A stretch of 46,135 nucleotides of DNA from Mycolicibacillus trivialis (GCF_002102395.1 NZ_LQPZ01000011.1:1-46135), one strand, 5' to 3'; shown: positions 9,394-18,751, counted from the stretch's first letter. The notes: generated from the letters alone by a model not told the origin. Program-made: numbers and translations.

Positions 9394-11040
9394 TTAGAAC
9401 GGAAGTTTCAGATCCGGCAGTCGCAGGCTCGGGCCCTTGGGTGATGTGGGCGCCTTCGGCTGCCAGTGCGGGAACTTCGGGCCCCGATCCGGGGACTTGG
9501 GTTGCCAGTCGGGCAGTGTGGGTGGCTGCCACTCGGGCTGCTTGGGGGCTTTGGGCGCCTTGGGAGCTTTGGGCGCCTCAGGCTGCCAATTCGGCAGTGA
9601 CGGTTGCCACTCCGGCAGCTGCGGCGTCTTGGGCTTCTCCGGCTGTTTCGGTGTTTTCGGCCGGTCCGGTTGCTTCGGCTGCCAGACCGGCGGCAACTCC
9701 TGCTCGGGCCGGGTCTTCTTCGGCAGTTCCGGCTTCGGAGCCGGGAACTGCGGGACCACGACCGGGATCGGGACCGGCAGCGGGATAGGGGCGGGCGCAT
9801 CGGGAACGTCGGGTACCGGGGGCGCCTGCGGTGCCGGCACCGCGGCTTCGGCGGACGGCGCGGGAGCCAGCGGCGGCGTCACCGCACGCGGGGCCGGCGG
9901 CTCCGGGGGTGCCTGTGGAGCCGGGGCCGGCGCCTGCGGGGCCGGAACCGGCGCCGGGGCCCGCGGCACGACCGGCGGTGGCGCGGCCTCCGGTGGCGGC
10001 GCTGCTTCCGGCGGCACCGGTTGGAACACCGGGGCGGGCTGCTGGATGGTCTGCGGCGCGGCCGGGCGTTGCGGCGCCTCCTCTGAGCTGCCGACGTTGG
10101 GCAACAGCCGGGCGACCGGCTGGATCTGCAGCACCAACGTGACCACCAGCGCCACCGAGGCGATGACGCCGACCGCGGCCAGGGCGCTGCCGACCAGCAT
10201 CGGGGTGCGGGCCCGGTGTCTCCCCGCGCGCTCGGCCGGTTCGTCGGCCGGGGTTGCGCTGTAGGCCAGGGCGGTGTCGCCGGTCTCGGCGCTGTCGGCC
10301 AGCCGCAGCGCCAGTCCGTCCGGGTCGACCGCGCCGGTCCCCGGGTCGCGGGAATAGGCCAGTGCCTGGGTGGACATGGTGAACAGCGGGGCGTGCGCCG
10401 CGGCCACCGCGGCGCCCTGGGCCAGCGCCATCGCCGGCTCCTCGGGCACCGTCACCGGAAGCGGTGTCAACGCCTCGAGCCGGGTCTTGATCGCCCGGAT
10501 GTCGGCGCCGGCACCGACCAGGTGCACCCCACCGGGGCGGGTCTCCAGCAGGGCCAGTTCGGTCATCGCCTCGGCCAGCACCCCGGACGAATCGTCGGGC
10601 AGTTCCCGGCGGTGGACCGCACCGATCGCCCCGGTGCCCGAGTCGACGACCGCGAGGGTCATGCTGCCCGGCTCGAAGTAGGTCAGCGCGGTGCACGGGT
10701 AGCCGAGCGCGCGGCCGACGGTCTGGGTCAGCGCGGCCGCCGCCAGGAACCCCGACACCAACATCACGTTGCCGATCCGGTGTTCGCTGAGCGCGTCGCC
10801 GACGACGATCGCGTCGGCCTGTTCCGCGCAGGTCACCCCGATCGAGGCGACCCGGTAACCGCCGGCTTCGGCCGCGCCGCGCGCCTGTTCGATGGCGGCG
10901 ATGGCGTGCTCGGCGGCGGTGCCGCCGCTACCGACCGCGATCATGTCCTCATCGACGGTCACGCCGTCGGCGTGGTTGCCTTCGATCAGAGCGAGATGGA
11001 TCGCCGTCGGTGTCACCGACACTCCCAGGGCGACCTCCAC
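9394..11040 (-). CDS. Membrane-anchored protein with DUF7159-type N-terminus and proline-rich tail
   Basis: The protein has about 548 residues: an N-terminal globular domain (about 1-265, beginning EVALGVSVTPTAIHLALIEG), a single membrane helix (about 280-305), and a very proline- and alanine-rich C-terminal half. It resembles the mycobacterial Rv0312/Rv2264c group of proline-rich proteins with a distant actin/Hsp70-like N-terminal fold. No function is known. The tail ends in six WQP-containing repeats. The frame is open to 11217. The GTG at 11040 is chosen because GGAGGGG precedes it and the conserved domain starts there; an ATG at 11088 is possible. It lies between the efflux operon and glgC, a position that is not conserved with M. 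tuberculosis. Confidence 0.68.
   Translation of the reverse strand: MEVALGVSVTPTAIHLALIEGNHADGVTVDEDMIAVGSGGTAAEHAIAAIEQARGAAEAGGYRVASIGVTCAEQADAIVVGDALSEHRIGNVMLVSGFLAAAALTQTVGRALGYPCTALTYFEPGSMTLAVVDSGTGAIGAVHRRELPDDSSGVLAEAMTELALLETRPGGVHLVGAGADIRAIKTRLEALTPLPVTVPEEPAMALAQGAAVAAAHAPLFTMSTQALAYSRDPGTGAVDPDGLALRLADSAETGDTALAYSATPADEPAERAGRHRARTPMLVGSALAAVGVIASVALVVTLVLQIQPVARLLPNVGSSEEAPQRPAAPQTIQQPAPVFQPVPPEAAPPPEAAPPPVVPRAPAPVPAPQAPAPAPQAPPEPPAPRAVTPPLAPAPSAEAAVPAPQAPPVPDVPDAPAPIPLPVPIPVVVPQFPAPKPELPKKTRPEQELPPVWQPKQPDRPKTPKQPEKPKTPQLPEWQPSLPNWQPEAPKAPKAPKAPKQPEWQPPTLPDWQPKSPDRGPKFPHWQPKAPTSPKGPSLRLPDLKLPF
9400..9695 (-). repeat. WQP repeat tail of the proline-rich protein
   Basis: Six copies of an imperfect unit (VWQPKQP, EWQPSLP, NWQPEAP, EWQPPTLP, DWQPKSP, HWQPKAP) are separated by Lys/Pro-rich linkers. 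The tail ends with RLPDLKLPF. The units repeat at the protein level with drifted DNA. Confidence 0.7.
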
Positions 11041-11179
11041 GACCCCTCCCACACCGGTTCGGAAAACCCATACCGGACTCGTCGTCATCGCTGGCGGCAC
11101 CGTCGATGCTACGCGCGCCGGACCCCCTCCACCATACATGCGCACGTATGAATGAATGAGAGCGGCTGGCGCCGAGTCG

Positions 11180-12394
11180 TCAGATCCAGACGCCCTTGCC
11201 GACCGCGACGACGCCACCCGCGCTGATCGCGAACCGCTCCCGGTCCTTCTCCAGATCCACCCCGACCATCTCGCCCGGACCGACCACGACGTTCTTGTCC
11301 AGGATCGTGTGCCGCACCACCGCGCCGCGGCCGACCCGCGCCCCGGGCATGATCACCGCGCCCTCGACGATCGCGCCGTCACCGATGACGACGTTGGACG
11401 ACAGCACCGAGTTGCGCACCGACGCCGCGGTGATGATGCTGCCGGCTCCGACCACCGACTCCTGCGCCGAACCGCCGTTGACGAACTTGGCCGGAGCGAG
11501 GTTCTCGGTCGCCCCGCGGATCGGCCAGCGGGTGTTGTAGAGGTTGAAGATCGGCTGCTCGGAAACCAGGTCCATGTGCGCGTCGTAGAACGCGTCGAGG
11601 GTTCCCACGTCGCGCCAGTAGCCGCGGTCGCGGTCGGTGGCGCCCGGCACCTCGTTATCCGAGAAGTCGTAGACCGAGGCCACCCCGTCGGACACCAGGC
11701 GCGGGACGATGTCGCCGCCCATGTCGTGGTCGGAATGGTCGTCCTCGGCGTCGGCGCTGATCGCGTCGACGAGCACCTTGGTGGTGAACACGTAGTTGCC
11801 CATCGAGACGAAGCTGACCTCGGGGTCGTCGGGCGCCCCCGGCGGGTCCGAGGGCTTCTCGATGAAGCTGCGGATGCGTCCGGACTCGTCGGCGTCGATG
11901 CAGCCGAACGCCGACGCCTCCGCGCGCGGCACCCGGATCCCGGCCACCGTCGCGCCCGCCCCGGTGTCGATGTGGAACTGCACCATCTGCTGCGGATCCA
12001 TCCGGTAGACGTGGTCGGCGCCGAAGACCACGATGTAGTCGGGGTCCTCGTCGAAGATGAGGTTGAGCGACTGATAGATCGCGTCCGCCGAACCGGTGTA
12101 CCACCGCGGCCCCAGCCGCTGCTGGGCGGGCACCGGGGTGATGTACTCCCCCGCCAGGCCGCTGAGCCGCCAGTTCTGCGAGATGTGCCGGTCCAGGGAA
12201 TGCGACTTGTACTGGGTCAGCACGCAGATCCGCAGCATGCGCGCGTTGACCAGATTCGACAGCACGAAGTCGATCAGGCGGTAGGCGCCACCGAACGGGA
12301 CCGCCGGCTTGGCCCGGTCCGCCGTGAGCGGATAGAGCCGCTTCCCCTCCCCGCCGGCCAGAACGATGCCCAGCACGTGTGGCGCTTCCCTCAT
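11180..12394 (-). CDS. glgC: Glucose-1-phosphate adenylyltransferase (ADP-glucose pyrophosphorylase)
   Basis: This 404-residue enzyme makes ADP-glucose from glucose-1-phosphate and ATP. The nucleotidyltransferase loop [11 protein letters not shown] and the substrate region AKPAVPFGG are present near the N-terminus, and a C-terminal left-handed beta-helix domain follows (hexapeptide-like [20 protein letters not shown]). ADP-glucose feeds the divergently transcribed glgM, so the two adjacent genes form one pathway to maltose-1-phosphate and alpha-glucan. The ATG lies 6 nt after a TAGGTT -10 box, a leaderless arrangement. It is the ortholog of Rv1213. Confidence 0.95.
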   Translation of the reverse strand: MREAPHVLGIVLAGGEGKRLYPLTADRAKPAVPFGGAYRLIDFVLSNLVNARMLRICVLTQYKSHSLDRHISQNWRLSGLAGEYITPVPAQQRLGPRWYTGSADAIYQSLNLIFDEDPDYIVVFGADHVYRMDPQQMVQFHIDTGAGATVAGIRVPRAEASAFGCIDADESGRIRSFIEKPSDPPGAPDDPEVSFVSMGNYVFTTKVLVDAISADAEDDHSDHDMGGDIVPRLVSDGVASVYDFSDNEVPGATDRDRGYWRDVGTLDAFYDAHMDLVSEQPIFNLYNTRWPIRGATENLAPAKFVNGGSAQESVVGAGSIITAASVRNSVLSSNVVIGDGAIVEGAVIMPGARVGRGAVVRHTILDKNVVVGPGEMVGVDLEKDRERFAISAGGVVAVGKGVWI

Positions 12395-12406
12395 GTTCTC
12401 AACCTA
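12395..12406 (-). promoter_or_regulatory. glgC leaderless promoter (-10 TAGGTT)
   Basis: On the minus strand TAGGTT (12401-12406) is followed by GAGAAC and then the glgC ATG. A Shine-Dalgarno sequence at the proper distance is absent. Confidence 0.55.
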
Positions 12407-12504
12407 TCGGCCCTCCGGCGGCCCTGCCAGAGGCCCGGCGGTCGGCGAGCCGCCACGACCGCCGGTTCGGTGACCGCGCGGACCCACCGCCGCCTCGCGA
12501 CCAC

Positions 12505-12516
12505 TACCGTTCGGGT
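12505..12516 (+). promoter_or_regulatory. glgM leaderless promoter (-10 TACCGT)
   Basis: TACCGT (12505-12510) is followed by 6 nt and the ATG at 12517. Together with the glgC box this makes the 122-bp glgC/glgM gap a divergent, doubly leaderless promoter region. Confidence 0.55.
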
Positions 12517-13689
12517 ATGCGTGTGGCGATGATGACCCGTGAGTACCCGCCCGAGGTCTACGGCGGCGCCGGCGTCCACGTCACCGAACTGGTGGCCCAG
12601 CTGCGTCATCTCTGCGACGTCGATGTGCATTGCATGGGAGCCGCCCGACCGGGCGCCGTCGCCCACCAACCCGACCCGGCGCTGGCCGACGCGAATCCGG
12701 CCCTGGCGACGCTGTCCACCGATCTGACGATGGCCCACGCCGCGGCGCCGGCGTCGCTGGCCCACTCCCACACCTGGTACACCGGTCTGGCCGGGCACCT
12801 GGCGGCCCGGCTCTACGACATCCCCCATGTGCTGACCGCGCATTCGCTGGAACCGTTGCGGCCCTGGAAAGCCGAGCAACTCGGCGGCGGATACCGGGTG
12901 TCGTCGTGGGTGGAGCACACCGCGGTGCACGGCGCCGACGCCGTCATCGCGGTCAGCGCGAGCATGCGCGACGACGTACTGCGGGTCTACCCCGACCTCG
13001 ATCCCGACCGGGTCCACGTGGTGCACAACGGGATCGACACCCAAACCTGGTTCCGCGACACCGACCCGTCGGGGCCCTCGGTGCTGGCCGAACTCGGCGT
13101 CGACCCGAACCGGCCGATCGTCGCGTTCGTCGGGCGGATCACCCGCCAGAAAGGCGTCGTTCACCTGTTGGCCGCGGCGCACCGGTTTCCCGCCGACACG
13201 CAACTGGTGCTGGTCGCCGGCGCACCCGACACCCCGCAGATCGCGGCCGAGGTGTCGATGGCCGTCGACGAACTCTCCGCCGAACGCGGAGCGGTGTTCT
13301 GGGTCCCCGACATGCTGCCCACCCAAAGCATCCGGGAGATCCTGTCGGCCGCAACCGTGTTCGTCTGCCCGTCGGTCTATGAGCCGCTGGGGATCGTGAA
13401 CCTGGAGGCGATGGCCTGCGAAACCGCGGTGGTGGCCTCCGACGTCGGTGGCATCCCCGAGGTGGTCGACGACGGGGTCACCGGAACCCTGGTCGCCTAC
13501 GACCCCGATGACGCCGACGGCGCCGAGGACTATGCGACGCGGTTGGCCGAAGCGGTCAGCGCGCTGCTCGCCGATCCCGAGCGATCCCGTCGGTACGGGG
13601 AGGCGGGCCGTCAGCGCTGCATCGAGCGGTTCTCCTGGGCGCGCAGCGCCGCCGAGACATTCGAGGTGTATCGCGCGCTCTGTGGGTAG
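12517..13689 (+). CDS. glgM: GT4 alpha-maltose-1-phosphate synthase GlgM (annotated GlgA)
   Basis: This 390-residue GT-B fold glycosyltransferase has the GT4 EX7E motif in CPSVYEPLGIVNLEAMA and the glycogen-synthase-like N-terminal loop YGGAGVHV. The M. tuberculosis ortholog Rv1212c was first named glgA and later shown to join ADP-glucose and glucose-1-phosphate into maltose-1-phosphate, which GlgE uses for alpha-glucan. It lies divergent to glgC, the source of ADP-glucose. The frame is open from 12379, but the leaderless -10 box fixes the ATG at 12517, which begins MRVAMMTREYPPEVYGG. Confidence 0.93.
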   Translation: MRVAMMTREYPPEVYGGAGVHVTELVAQLRHLCDVDVHCMGAARPGAVAHQPDPALADANPALATLSTDLTMAHAAAPASLAHSHTWYTGLAGHLAARLYDIPHVLTAHSLEPLRPWKAEQLGGGYRVSSWVEHTAVHGADAVIAVSASMRDDVLRVYPDLDPDRVHVVHNGIDTQTWFRDTDPSGPSVLAELGVDPNRPIVAFVGRITRQKGVVHLLAAAHRFPADTQLVLVAGAPDTPQIAAEVSMAVDELSAERGAVFWVPDMLPTQSIREILSAATVFVCPSVYEPLGIVNLEAMACETAVVASDVGGIPEVVDDGVTGTLVAYDPDDADGAEDYATRLAEAVSALLADPERSRRYGEAGRQRCIERFSWARSAAETFEVYRALCG

Positions 13690-13703
13690 CGCACCGGATC
13701 GCG

Positions 13704-13871
13704 TCAGCTGGTGACGTTCTTCAGTTCCTCACCGAGGGCAGCCGCCTCGTCGGGGGTCAACTCGACCACGAGCCGGCCACCGCCCTCCAGCGGTACCCGC
13801 ATCACGATGCCGCGCCCCTCCTTGGTCGCTTCCAACGGGCCGTCTCCGGTCCGGGGCTTCATGGCCGCCAT
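13704..13871 (-). CDS. DUF3117 small protein (Rv1211-like)
   Basis: This 55-residue protein begins MAAMKPRTGDGPLEATKEGR and contains the highly conserved GRGIVMRVPLEGGGRLVVEL core of DUF3117, found across Actinobacteria. Its function is unknown. Size and core suggest a small beta-rich cytosolic protein. GGAGGGAG about 7 nt before the ATG at 13871 sets the start, although the frame is open to 13976. It is convergent with glgM (14 bp apart), as Rv1211 is with Rv1212c. Confidence 0.9.
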   Translation of the reverse strand: MAAMKPRTGDGPLEATKEGRGIVMRVPLEGGGRLVVELTPDEAAALGEELKNVTS

Positions 13872-14026
13872 CGAGTGCTCCCTCCAGATCCAATCCGGTC
13901 TCACGTCACCGGCGCGGGCTTCGGGAATCCTCCCGCGGCCGCGCACCGGGCGCATCACCGACAATTCGCCCTCCATTGTTCCCTATCGCCGTCAGCGGCA
14001 TGCGCAAGACCCACTTTTAACCGCTG

Positions 14027-14617
14027 TCAGGGCTGTCCCGGACCGACCCAGCAGTCGGCGATGTGGTCGTCGACCATCCCGGTCGCCTGCATCAGCGCAT
14101 ACGCGGTGGTCGGCCCAACGAACCGGAACCCGCGCCGTTTGAGCTCCGCGGCCATCGCCGTCGACTCGGTGGTGGTCGCCGGGACGGCGGCCAGGTCGAC
14201 CGGTCGCGGGCGCGGCGGCGGCGCGAACGACCACAGCAACTCGGCCAGCTCCTGCGGCGACCCGAGCGCGACCGCGGCGCGGGCGTTGGCGATCGTCGCC
14301 TCGATCTTGGCGCGGTTGCGCACGATGCCCGGATCGGCCAGCAGCCGCGCCACGTCGGCATCGGTGAAGGCGGCGACGGTGGCGGCCTCGAACCCGCTGA
14401 ACGCCCGGCGGAAGTTCTCCCGCTTGCGCAGAATCGTCAGCCAGGACAGTCCGCTCTGGAACGCCTCCAGGCTGAGCCGTTCGAACAGCGCGGTGCCGTC
14501 GCGCACCGGCCGGCCCCACTCCCGGTCGTGGTAGTCGCGGTAGAGGGCGGCGTCGCTGCCGCGGCCGCTGTCGGCCCAGCCGCAGCGCACCCGGCCGTCG
14601 CCGGCCGGTTCGGTCAC
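14027..14617 (-). CDS. tag: DNA-3-methyladenine glycosylase I
   Basis: This 196-residue glycosylase removes 3-methyladenine from alkylated DNA in base-excision repair. It shows the family's N-terminal CGWADSG and YHDREWG segments and the C-terminal DDHIADCW, whose H-x3-C together with the N-terminal Cys and His makes the structural zinc site. The central LSLEAFQSGLSWLTILRKRE is the signature of Tag. The start ATG overlaps the stop of the DivIVA-like gene by 4 nt (ATGA), so it is the last gene of the folP2-gpgS operon (tagA/Rv1210 position). Confidence 0.93.
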   Translation of the reverse strand: MTEPAGDGRVRCGWADSGRGSDAALYRDYHDREWGRPVRDGTALFERLSLEAFQSGLSWLTILRKRENFRRAFSGFEAATVAAFTDADVARLLADPGIVRNRAKIEATIANARAAVALGSPQELAELLWSFAPPPRPRPVDLAAVPATTTESTAMAAELKRRGFRFVGPTTAYALMQATGMVDDHIADCWVGPGQP

Positions 14618-14958
14618 GCGTCGCCCGGCTCGCCGGCCGGCTCGGGGCGGCGGTGCCGGGGCCGCTCCTGCGAGTCGGGCTCGGTGGCCGCCAGCTGGGC
14701 GCGGAGCTCATCGAGTTCGCGTCCCAGCCGGTCGAGCACCCAGTCCACCTCGCTGGTCTTGTAGCCGCGCAGCACCTGGGTGAACGCGACCGCGTCCACG
14801 TCACCGCCGGTGATCCCGGAGGCCGGCAGCACCGTGGCGGTGGTCCCTCTGGGCAGCGGCGGCAGCGTCTCACTGCGGCCGAACAGCATGCTGGCCAGCC
14901 CGAACAGGACGGCCGCGATCAGCACCAGAACCAGCAGATACAGCAGCACCAGCGTCAC
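14614..14958 (-). CDS. Small membrane protein with DivIVA-like motif (Rv1209-like)
   Basis: This 114-residue protein has one N-terminal membrane helix (about 3-25), then a short segment FTQVLRGYKTSEVDWVLDRL that matches the DivIVA-type motif seen in several mycobacterial membrane proteins. A charged, probably coiled C-terminus follows. It may act in cell-pole or wall-growth organisation, but the function is unproven. It lies 30 nt after gpgS and overlaps tag by 4 nt, and the order is conserved in mycobacteria. Confidence 0.85.
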   Translation of the reverse strand: MTLVLLYLLVLVLIAAVLFGLASMLFGRSETLPPLPRGTTATVLPASGITGGDVDAVAFTQVLRGYKTSEVDWVLDRLGRELDELRAQLAATEPDSQERPRHRRPEPAGEPGDA

Positions 14959-14988
14959 GGAACCGATCCTCCCCTCTCTCGTCGGCGG

Positions 14989-15948
14989 TCAGCGCGGTCG
15001 CAGGGTGTTCATCGGCGGCCGGTCCTCCAGCGAGACCGGCACCGGGCGGGCCAGGTAGCCGTCCCGGTCGGCGAGGAACTGGGTCAGCTCCACCCCGGAG
15101 TCGCCGATGCCGCAGCGCGACAGCAGGGTCGCGATGACCTGCCTGCTCATCGCGCCCAGTTCGGCCAGCGACCGGTTGCGGTGCGCCCGGACCCCGAGGT
15201 TGACCTGGGCGATCGCATCCAGCCCGAGCCGGTCGTAGGTGTCGACCAGCAGCCCGATCTCCACGCCGTAGCCCGGTGCGAACGGCACCGAGGTCAGCAA
15301 CTCGCGGCTGCCGGCGTACTCGCCGCCCAGTGGTTGCAGCACGCAGCTCAGCTCGGGGCGCAGCGCCGCCAGCAGCGGTCGCGCCACCAGCTCGGTCACC
15401 CGGCCGCCACCGTTGGCGTCCTCGCTGCCGCCGACCTTCAGCGGCCGCCGGTAGAAGCTCTTCACCAGGTGCACGCCGTCCTCGGTGAGCAGCGGCGCGA
15501 CCAGTCGCGGCACGAACATCGGGTCGGGGTCGATCAGGTCGGAGTCGACGAACACGACGATGTCGCCGCTGGTGGCGGCCAGCGAGCGCCACAGCGCCTC
15601 GCCCTTGCCCGGCAGCGGCGCCACCTCCGGCAGCGCCTGCTCGCGGGTGACCACCCGGGCGCCGGCGGCGATCGCGCGGATCTCGGTGTCGTCGGTGGAG
15701 CCGGAATCGAGCACGATCAGTTCGTCGACCAGGCCACCGACCACCGGGGCGATGCTGTCGATGACGGACTCGATGGTGTCCTGCTCGTTGAGGGCGGGAA
15801 GCACCACCGAGACGGTACGGCCCGCTTTGGCCGCCACCAGCTCCGCCACCGTCCACGCCGGCCTGCTCCAGGTGCGGCCACCCAGCCAGGTGTCGCCGGG
15901 CCGGGTCGCGATCGCGCCGTCCGTGGCGGCCAGATCCGATGTCGTCAT
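14989..15948 (-). CDS. gpgS: Glucosyl-3-phosphoglycerate synthase
   Basis: This 319-residue GT-A (GT81) glycosyltransferase moves glucose from a nucleotide sugar to 3-phosphoglycerate. That is the first step of methylglucose lipopolysaccharide synthesis, which regulates mycobacterial fatty-acid synthesis. The metal-binding D-S-D motif is at about 135-137 (VFVDSDLIDPD), and the nucleotide-binding strand VSVVLPALNEQDTIESVID lies near residue 47. Its ATG overlaps the folP2 stop as ATGA, so the two are translationally coupled. It is the ortholog of Rv1208. Confidence 0.94.
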   Translation of the reverse strand: MTTSDLAATDGAIATRPGDTWLGGRTWSRPAWTVAELVAAKAGRTVSVVLPALNEQDTIESVIDSIAPVVGGLVDELIVLDSGSTDDTEIRAIAAGARVVTREQALPEVAPLPGKGEALWRSLAATSGDIVVFVDSDLIDPDPMFVPRLVAPLLTEDGVHLVKSFYRRPLKVGGSEDANGGGRVTELVARPLLAALRPELSCVLQPLGGEYAGSRELLTSVPFAPGYGVEIGLLVDTYDRLGLDAIAQVNLGVRAHRNRSLAELGAMSRQVIATLLSRCGIGDSGVELTQFLADRDGYLARPVPVSLEDRPPMNTLRPR

Positions 15949-16820
15949 GCCAGTCCCCTCACCGTGCGCGCCGGGGCACGCTCACCGCGGATGGATGCCA
16001 CCATCTCCAACACCCGGCGGGTGGGCCCGACCTCGTGCACCCGGAACATCCGGGCCCCGGCGGAGGCCGCCAGCGCCGTCGCCGCCAACGTTCCCTCCAG
16101 CCGCTCCGTCAAGCCCACACCCAGCGTCTCACCGATGAAGTCTTTGTTGCTCAGCGCCATCAGTACGGGCCACCCGGTTCTAACAAGGTCTTCCAGATGA
16201 CGCAACAAAGCCAGTCCGTGGAAGGTGTTCTTGCCGAAGTCGTGGGTCGGGTCGACCAGTACCCGGTCGCGGGCCACCCCGGCGGCCACGGCACGTTCGG
16301 CGGCGGCGGTGACCTCACCGATCACCGCGTCGACCACGCCGCGGGTGGTGGTGCCGTAGTGCACCCGGAACGGCCTGGTCCGCGGTGCCGCGCCGCCGGT
16401 GTGCGAGCAGACCAGCCCGGCACCGAACTCGGCGGCCACCGCCGCCAGGTGCGGGTCCGCTCCCGCCCAGGTGTCGTTGATCAGGTCGGCTCCGGCCGCG
16501 CAGGCCTGCTTGGCCACCTCCGAACGCCAGGTGTCGACGCTGATCAGCTGGTCGGGGTAGCGGCCCCGGACCCATTCGATGAACGGCACCACCCGCGCGA
16601 TCTCGGTGGCGGCGTCGACGTGCTCGCCCGGGCCGGCCTTGACCCCGCCGACGTCGACGGCGTCGGCGCCCTCGGCGATGACGCGGTGCACCGCGTCCTG
16701 GGCGGCGCGGTCGTCGAAGGTGGCGCCCCGGTCGTAGAACGAGTCGGGGGTGCGGTTGACGATCGCCATGATCAGCGGGCGATCGCCGGCGACCGGACGG
16801 CCGCACAGGGTTGCGTGCAC
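15945..16820 (-). CDS. folP2: Dihydropteroate synthase homolog FolP2
   Basis: This 291-residue TIM-barrel protein of the DHPS family has IMAIVNRTPDSFYD near the N-terminus, DVGGVKAGPGE, and SVDTWRSEVA. In true DHPS the second element is normally DIGGES. The mycobacterial FolP2 branch is reported to lack DHPS activity, so the folate annotation should not be taken literally. Its constant partnership with gpgS suggests a role near methylglucose lipopolysaccharide synthesis, which is inference. The GTG start is 6 nt after a CACTAT box (16827-16832), a plausible leaderless start. It overlaps gpgS by 4 nt. Confidence 0.92.
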   Translation of the reverse strand: MHATLCGRPVAGDRPLIMAIVNRTPDSFYDRGATFDDRAAQDAVHRVIAEGADAVDVGGVKAGPGEHVDAATEIARVVPFIEWVRGRYPDQLISVDTWRSEVAKQACAAGADLINDTWAGADPHLAAVAAEFGAGLVCSHTGGAAPRTRPFRVHYGTTTRGVVDAVIGEVTAAAERAVAAGVARDRVLVDPTHDFGKNTFHGLALLRHLEDLVRTGWPVLMALSNKDFIGETLGVGLTERLEGTLAATALAASAGARMFRVHEVGPTRRVLEMVASIRGERAPARTVRGLA

Positions 16821-16832
16821 GTTTCTATAGTG
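16821..16832 (-). promoter_or_regulatory. folP2-gpgS operon promoter, leaderless (-10 CACTAT)
   Basis: On the minus strand CACTAT (16827-16832) keeps the key A2 and T6 of the -10 box and stands 6 nt before the GTG start. Confidence 0.4.
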
Positions 16833-16885
16833 CCTGGTCGACGCCGCCCGGTCGGTGTCGGCGGGGCGAACCGGTCATGAACCGG

Positions 16886-18667
16886 TCACGCCTGGGGCCG
16901 TTTCCCCGCCGCGACTTCGTCGGGGTATTCCGGGTAGAACGGCACGTAACCCTCCTGCGGCCCGGCCAGCACGTACAGCGGATCGGTCACCTCGGCGCCG
17001 TAGGCCTGGTCGCGCAGTTCGACTTTGCGGCTCTTGTAGGTGCTGGTGTGCACCATCGAATCCACCACCCGCACGAACAGCGGCACCGCGTAGCCCGGCA
17101 GCCGCGAGCCGACGACCTCGGCCAGTTCGCGGCCGTCGAACTCGGCCCCCTCGCGCAGGGTCAGCGCGGCCATCCCGGCCCGCCCGCCGGTGCGGGGCAC
17201 CTCGACACCGAAGACCGCGCATTCCTCGACCGCGTCGCAGGCGCTGACCGCCGCCTCCACCTCGGTGGTGGCGACGTTCTCCCCCTTCCAGCGGAAGGTG
17301 TCGCCGAGCCGGTCGACGAACGCGCCGTGGCCCAGCCCCTGGGAGACCATCAGGTCACCGGTGTTGAACCAGCAGTCACCCTCCTTGAAGGCGTCGCGGA
17401 TCAGTTTCTTCTCGGTGGCCGACGGATCGGTGTAGCCGTCGAACGGGGAGAGCTTGTTGACCGGGCTGATCAGCAGGCCCGGCTCGCCGGTGGGGACCCG
17501 GCGCACCCGGCCGTCGGGGCCGCGGGCCGGATCGCCGGTCTCCGGGTCGTACTCGACGTAGGCCAGCGGCATCGGCGCCATCCCCGCGGTGCGCGGCATG
17601 TTGAACATGTTGATGAACGCGGCGTTGCCTTCGCTGGCGCCGTAGAACTCGCAGATCCGCTCGATGCCGAACCGCTCGGCGAACTCGTCCCAGATCTCCG
17701 GGCGCAGGCCGTTGCCGCAGATCACCCGCACCCGGTGGGCTCGGTCGGTGGGTTTGGGCGGCTGGTTGAGCAGGTAGCGGCAGATCTCGCCGATGTAGAC
17801 GAAGGCGGTCGCGTCGGCGTCGATCACCCGCTCCCAGAACCGCGACGCGGAGAACGAGGAGTCCAACGCCAGCGTCGACCCCGAGTTGAGCACCGACGAC
17901 AGCGCGACCGTCAGCGCGTTGTTGTGGTACAGCGGCAATGCGCAGTAGAGGGTGTCGTCGGTGTGCAGCCGCAGCCCCAGCCCGCCGAAGGCGGTCAGCG
18001 CCCGCAGCCAGCGACGGTGGGTCATGATGCTGGCCTTCGGGAAGCCGGTGGTGCCGGAGGTGAAGATGTAGAAGGCGGCATCCTTGGCGCGCACCTCGTC
18101 CACGCTGGCCGGGTTGAGGGTGGGCTGGTCGGCGGCCAGGCGCTCCAGTTCCTCCACCGACACCAGCCCGGAGGTCGGCGCCCCACTGTCCTCGACGGCG
18201 GCGACCAGGTCGGCTTCGGTGACCAGCACCTTGGCGTCGATGAGCTTGAGGCTGTGGGCGAGGACCTCACCCTGCTGGTTGTAGTTGACCATGCCGGCCG
18301 TCGCGCCGCACTTGACCGCGGCGAGCATCATCAGCACCGCGTTGGGCGAGTTGCGCAGCATGATGCCGACGACGTCGCCGCGACCGGCGCCGCGCGCCGC
18401 GAGCACGGCCGCGTAGCGGTTGACGGTGGCGTTGGCCTGCGCGTAGGTGATCTCGGTGCCGGCGAAGCGCAGGAACACCCGGTCGCAGTAGCGGGCCGCG
18501 CGGTCCTGGAACACCCGGCCGATCGAGGTTCTGGTGTCGGGCCGGGCGCGCAGCCCGGTCACCGCGCCGCGCAGAATCACCGGCAGGTCGGGCAGCAGCC
18601 CGGGCATGCGGGCGGCGATGTCACGTAGGCCCACCGAGGTGAGCGCCGCTGAGCCGTGGTCGGACAC
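16886..18667 (-). CDS. fadD6: Very-long-chain acyl-CoA synthetase / FATP-type FadD6
   Basis: This 593-residue AMP-forming enzyme of the FATP/VLACS branch has the AMP motif TSGTTGFPK at about 203-211, ICEFYGASEGN in the middle, and the branch signature DRLGDTFRWKGENVATTEVE. It activates long-chain fatty acids to acyl-CoA at the inner membrane. The frame opens at 18691, but the GTG at 18667 gives an N-terminus MSDHGS that agrees with my memory of Rv1206 (MSD...), and AGGG stands 5 nt upstream. It lies upstream of the LOG gene's 3' end on the same strand. Confidence 0.93.
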   Translation of the reverse strand: MSDHGSAALTSVGLRDIAARMPGLLPDLPVILRGAVTGLRARPDTRTSIGRVFQDRAARYCDRVFLRFAGTEITYAQANATVNRYAAVLAARGAGRGDVVGIMLRNSPNAVLMMLAAVKCGATAGMVNYNQQGEVLAHSLKLIDAKVLVTEADLVAAVEDSGAPTSGLVSVEELERLAADQPTLNPASVDEVRAKDAAFYIFTSGTTGFPKASIMTHRRWLRALTAFGGLGLRLHTDDTLYCALPLYHNNALTVALSSVLNSGSTLALDSSFSASRFWERVIDADATAFVYIGEICRYLLNQPPKPTDRAHRVRVICGNGLRPEIWDEFAERFGIERICEFYGASEGNAAFINMFNMPRTAGMAPMPLAYVEYDPETGDPARGPDGRVRRVPTGEPGLLISPVNKLSPFDGYTDPSATEKKLIRDAFKEGDCWFNTGDLMVSQGLGHGAFVDRLGDTFRWKGENVATTEVEAAVSACDAVEECAVFGVEVPRTGGRAGMAALTLREGAEFDGRELAEVVGSRLPGYAVPLFVRVVDSMVHTSTYKSRKVELRDQAYGAEVTDPLYVLAGPQEGYVPFYPEYPDEVAAGKRPQA

Positions 18668-18751
18668 GTTATCCCTCACCATCTGTCGCACTCGTCTGGT
18701 CTCCGGTCCGCGCGGGCCGGCCGGCCGTCTGCCGCCAGCCTAATCCCGAGG

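Noticed and set aside
9394..10100. Tandem-repeat or CRISPR-like signal in the proline-rich gene
   Set aside because: The periodicity is from Pro/Ala/Trp codons at the protein level. Units vary in length and sequence, and there are no unique spacers.
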